DNA from: Modestobacter sp.
GTDB taxonomy: Bacteria > Actinomycetota > Actinomycetes > Mycobacteriales > Geodermatophilaceae
Assembly (NCBI GenBank): GCA_025963425.1
Contig: JAOPUQ010000398.1
Span: 1 to 8,889, forward strand
Length of the DNA: 8,889 nt
Direction: 5' to 3'
Shown: piece by piece, positions 6,538 to 8,889 of the stretch
Numbering within the stretch: the first letter of the stretch is position 1
Layout: every line of letters begins with the position of its first letter
Notes under the pieces: generated by a model
Told to the model about the DNA's origin: nothing
The model's database searches: none
The model's input: the letters and a program-made list of their open reading frames with translations, nothing else
Translations under genes and position numbers: made by a program

Positions 6538-7398
6538 ATGACCAGTCCCGCCACCGCCCGCCGCCTCTGGGCCCTGGGCGAGCCGCTGCACGCGGTCACC
6601 TACTTCGCCGACGAGGCGCGCAGCGCCGCCGAGTCGGCCGGTCTGTCCGGCTTCTGGGCCGGGTACTTCGCCATGCGCGCCGCGCCGCTGGGGCCCGTCG
6701 GGGCCGGGGTGGTGACGGCGACCTTCGCCTCCTTCGCACCGGCCTTCGTGGCCGTCCGCGTCCCCGCGGTGTGGGACGAGGTCAGCCCCGCCGGTGCGCT
6801 GGCCGCCCGGCTGGCGGGGGTGGACGCCGCGGTCGCCCGTGCCGTGCCCGGGTGGCGCGGGTCCGCCGAGGCCTGGGAGGCCGCGGAGCTGGCCCGTCGG
6901 GCGGCCGAGGCGGTCGACGTCCTCGGGCGTCCGCTGACGGCGGCGAACGCCGAGCTGCCCTGGCCCGAGCCCCCGCACCTGATGCTCTGGCAGGCGCTCA
7001 CCACGCTGCGCGAGCACCGCGGCGACGGCCACCTCGCGGCGCTGCTGCAGCGTGAGCTGCTCGGACTCCCGAGCCTGGTGCTGGCCGCGGCCGCCGGGGC
7101 GACGGCGGCCGACTGGCTGCAGAGGGCGCGCGGCTGGTCCCCGGACGAGTGGGCCGCGGCGGCCGACCAGCTGGCCGGGCGCGGGCTGCTCGCCGGCGGG
7201 TCGCTGACCGCGGAAGGGCTCGCCATCCGGGCCGCCGTCGAGGCAGACACCGACCGGCTGGCACTCGGGCCGTGGGCCGCGCTCGGGGACGCCGGCTGCG
7301 ACCGGCTGGCCGAACTGCTCGCCCCGGTGCGCCGGGGGGTGGTGGCGGCCGGCGACTGGCCGGCGCACAACCCGATCGGCGCCCCCGAACCCGACTGA
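6538..7398 (+). CDS. SCO6745-family protein, function unknown
   Basis: A 286-residue, alanine-rich, apparently all-helical soluble protein. The N-terminus ATARRLWALGEPLHAVTYF, followed by GLSGFWAGYFAMRAAPLG, is what I recognise as the actinobacterial SCO6745 family, described as having a helix-turn-helix-like fold. No enzymatic motif, membrane segment or signal peptide is seen. A winged-helix-like stretch is plausible at about 205-245 (WSPDEWAAAADQLAGRGLL, then LTAEG). The start is ambiguous. ATG 6538 has no ribosome binding site at normal distance, whereas GTG 6524 has an excellent one (GAGGAG-N5) but is out of frame by one base. One more C in the C6 run at 6528-6533 would put that GTG in frame and add MTPP-A before the ATG. 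The gene may be co-transcribed with the HNH gene and converges on the kynureninase remnant. Biological role unknown. Confidence 0.85.
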   Translation: MTSPATARRLWALGEPLHAVTYFADEARSAAESAGLSGFWAGYFAMRAAPLGPVGAGVVTATFASFAPAFVAVRVPAVWDEVSPAGALAARLAGVDAAVARAVPGWRGSAEAWEAAELARRAAEAVDVLGRPLTAANAELPWPEPPHLMLWQALTTLREHRGDGHLAALLQRELLGLPSLVLAAAAGATAADWLQRARGWSPDEWAAAADQLAGRGLLAGGSLTAEGLAIRAAVEADTDRLALGPWAALGDAGCDRLAELLAPVRRGVVAAGDWPAHNPIGAPEPD

Positions 7399-7406
7399 CC
7401 GTCCTG

Positions 7407-7429
7407 GGCGCCGACAGCGGGGCGGTGCC
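7407..7429 (+). terminator. Possible terminator hairpin after the SCO6745-type gene
   Basis: GGCGCCG (7407-7413) can pair with CGGTGCC (7423-7429) with one G-U pair and a 9-nt loop, 8 nt after the stop codon and between two converging genes. There is no U-tract. Position makes it plausible; GC content makes chance possible. Confidence 0.35.
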
Positions 7430-7432
7430 TCG

Positions 7433-8560
7433 GGTGACGCGGCTGCGCTCGGTCGGGTAGCCCTCGTACGCGCCCTCGGCCAGCCCGGTGCGGAGCCGGT
7501 CCATCGCGTCCCAGACGTCGACGAACCGCGTGTAGAGCGGCGCCGGGCCGAAACCGCACCCGGTCCGGCGTCCGGAAGTCCGGGACGACGCCGCAGTCGA
7601 CCAGTGCCCGGGTCAGCTGCCAGGCCGCCGGGTGCGCGAGGCTCACGTGCGAGCCGCGCCGGGCGGCGTCCCGCGGTGAGGCGACGGCCACGCCGTGCCC
7701 GGCCAGCCACACGTCGGCCAGGGCGATCAGGAGGCCGGTGAGCGCCTGGCCCTTGGCGGCCAGCCGCTCGATGCCGGCCTCGGCGCTGAGCCGGGCACCG
7801 ACCTCCACCGCGGCCATCGCCAGCACCGGGGGAGTGCCGACGGCGAAGCGGTCCACGCCGTCCGCCGGGTCGTCGGCCGGCCCCATGGCGAACTGGTCGC
7901 GCTGGCCGAACCACCCCCAGATGGGCTGGTGCAGCTGCTCCTGCAGCTCGCGGCGGACGTAGCGGAAGGCCGGCGCCCCGGGCCCGCCGTTGAGGTACTT
8001 GTAGGTGCAGCCGACGGCGAGGTCCGCGCCGGCCGCGGTCAGGTCGGCGGGCACCGCCCCGGCGCCGTGGCTGAGGTCCCAGACCACGAGCGCGCCGGCC
8101 TCGCGGGCCAGCGCGGTCACCACGGCGACGTCGACCAGCGCGCCGGACCGGTAGGCCACCTGCGACAGGACGACGACGGCGACCCGCTCGTCCAGCGCCG
8201 CGGCCAGCACCCCGGGCTCCAGGCCCTCGTCGGCGTGCGCGTCGACCTCGCGCACCGTCATCCCGCGCTGGGCGGCGACGCCGGCCACGACATAGCGGTC
8301 GGTGGGCCAGCACGTCCCCGATCCGCCGGGACCGCTCGACCCAGCTGTTCCAGGAGCCGACGAGCCCGCGGCCCCACTCCTGCTCCACCACCCGCGCGAC
8401 GGCCGCCGGGGTCTCCGTCGGCAGCCGGCCCAGGGAGTTCCCGTCGAGGTAGAGCAGCCGGCCGGGCCGGTCGTCGTGGGGTGCCGGTGAAGCGGGCCCG
8501 GAATCCGGCCAGCGGATCGGCGTCGTCCAGGGCGGCGGCCGCGGCGCGGGACAGGTCCAC
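7433..8560 (-). pseudogene. kynU: Kynureninase, broken by deletion and frameshifts
   Basis: Kynureninase is a PLP enzyme that splits kynurenine into anthranilate and alanine in tryptophan breakdown. Pieces of one such protein appear in order in three frames: MDLSRAAAAALDDADPLAGF from GTG 8560; then RLLYLDGNSLG to SRRIGDVLA; then TDRYVVAGVAAQRGM through WDLSHGAGA (PLP Asp/His) and GCTYKYLNGGPG (PLP Lys) to TPDRVRF; then GPAPLYTRFVDVW to GYPTERSRVT. One extra base in the C4 run (8478-8481) and one in the T3 run (7551-7553) separate the frames. Between GDVLA and TDRY about 45-50 residues normally present are missing, including the segment that holds the PLP phosphate and the Phe of FPTD. After RVT the codon is CGA where a TGA would be expected, and that frame stays open to 6998. 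The single-base lesions could be errors; the missing segment makes a real pseudogene likely. No other kyn gene is in view. Confidence 0.88.
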
Positions 8561-8582
8561 GCCGCCATGCTCTCCCAGCCGC

Positions 8583-8588
8583 TAGCGT
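8583..8588 (+). promoter_or_regulatory. -10 box (TAGCGT) for a leaderless amidase mRNA
   Basis: TAGCGT matches TANNNT and ends 8 nt before GTG 8597. No Shine-Dalgarno sequence is present, so transcription probably starts at or very near the codon. The box overlaps the 8-bp palindrome CGCTAGCG (8580-8587) in the 36-nt spacer between the divergent kynU remnant and the amidase gene. Confidence 0.4.
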
Positions 8589-8596
8589 CGCCGACC

Positions 8597-8889
8597 GTGA
8601 CTTCGTCGACCGGCACGCAGCTGCACGACCTCACCGCGCTGGAGCAGGCCGCCGCCGTGCGGGCGCGGGAGGTGAGCCCGACCGAGCTGGTCGAGCACGC
8701 GCTGGCCCGGATCGAGGCGCTGGACCCGCAGATCGGTGCGTTCATCACCGTCACCGCCGAGCGGGCCCGCGCCGCCGCCGTGCGCGCGGACCAGGCCGTC
8801 GTCGACGGCGGCGACCTGCCGCCGCTGCACGGCGTGCCCACCGCGATCAAGGACCTGAACAACACCGCCGGGGTGCGGACGACGTTCGG
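8597..8889 (+). CDS. Amidase signature family protein, N-terminal part
   Basis: The first 97 residues of an amidase signature (AS) enzyme; the rest lies beyond the window. AS enzymes hydrolyse amide bonds with a Ser-cisSer-Lys triad. The N-terminal helices (LHDLTALEQAAAVRAREV, then SPTELVEHALARIEALDPQIGAFIT) and HGVPTAIKDLNNTAGV are typical, with Lys85 of IKDL as the expected catalytic lysine. The two serines would lie further downstream and cannot be checked. GTG 8597 is chosen because the family begins at about this distance before the TEL-EHALARIE helix and because a -10-like TAGCGT lies just before it. No GatB or GatC is visible, so a stand-alone amidase is as likely as GatA. The gene is divergent from the kynU remnant. 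Substrate unknown; it is not a typical kynurenine formamidase. Confidence 0.9.
   Translation, partial: MTSSTGTQLHDLTALEQAAAVRAREVSPTELVEHALARIEALDPQIGAFITVTAERARAAAVRADQAVVDGGDLPPLHGVPTAIKDLNNTAGVRTTF

Noticed and set aside
5842..7398. HNH plus SCO6745-type pair as a defence system
   Set aside because: No helicase, methylase, ATPase, integrase or other defence partner is present; both families are common chromosomal genes, and proximity alone is too little.
6600..7432. C-terminal fusion of the kynureninase frames to sequence antisense of the SCO6745-type gene
   Set aside because: The Arg/Ala/Ser-rich translation beyond the kynureninase homology is not protein-like; it results from frameshift and a missing stop.
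6334..8865. 843-codon minus-strand open frame
   Set aside because: Only the short RLLYLDGNSLG to GDVLA stretch is real (kynureninase); the rest is out-of-frame shadow and antisense of the amidase.

Overview
The window looks like chromosomal DNA of a very high-GC actinobacterium, probably Geodermatophilaceae-like (Blastococcus, Geodermatophilus or Modestobacter). This rests on G/C-dominated third codon positions, frequent GTG starts, TANNNT -10 boxes placed just before start codons, and a group II truncated haemoglobin next to an alpha-glucosidase, an order also known from Mycobacterium tuberculosis (glbO-aglA). The genus is inference. I see no phage, transposon, CRISPR, tRNA or rRNA signal.

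Layout. Positions 55-3416, all minus strand, read as one unit: an MFS exporter, then glbO joined to it by an ATGA stop/start overlap, then a GH13 alpha-glucosidase 15 nt further on. The glucosidase has no ATG, GTG or TTG that would give a whole protein. Its N-terminus can be recovered from a CTG codon behind a good ribosome binding site. Positions 3646-5721 (minus) hold a full-length S9A prolyl oligopeptidase, apparently leaderless. It is divergent from a plus-strand pair: an HNH endonuclease (5842-6450) and an SCO6745-type protein (6538-7398). Positions 7433-8560 (minus) hold a kynureninase gene that is broken: an internal deletion of roughly 130-150 nt, two single-base frameshifts in short homopolymers and apparently a lost stop codon. 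The plus-strand amidase at 8597 runs off the right edge.

Functions. MFS-GlbO-AglA may be co-transcribed, but their activities do not form an obvious pathway. The peptidase, HNH protein, SCO6745-type protein, kynureninase remnant and amidase look like ordinary accessory or housekeeping chromosome genes. I do not see a new multi-gene system. The points most worth a second look are at the level of gene structure: the CTG start of aglA, the decayed kynU, a chain of tiny overlapping ORFs with a C6 run before the SCO6745-type gene, a GAGC-GCGAGG repeat pair in the same gap, and a small upstream ORF before the MFS gene. Several of these (two kynU frameshifts and the C6 run) are single-base homopolymer differences. 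Sequencing or assembly error must therefore be excluded before they are read as biology.
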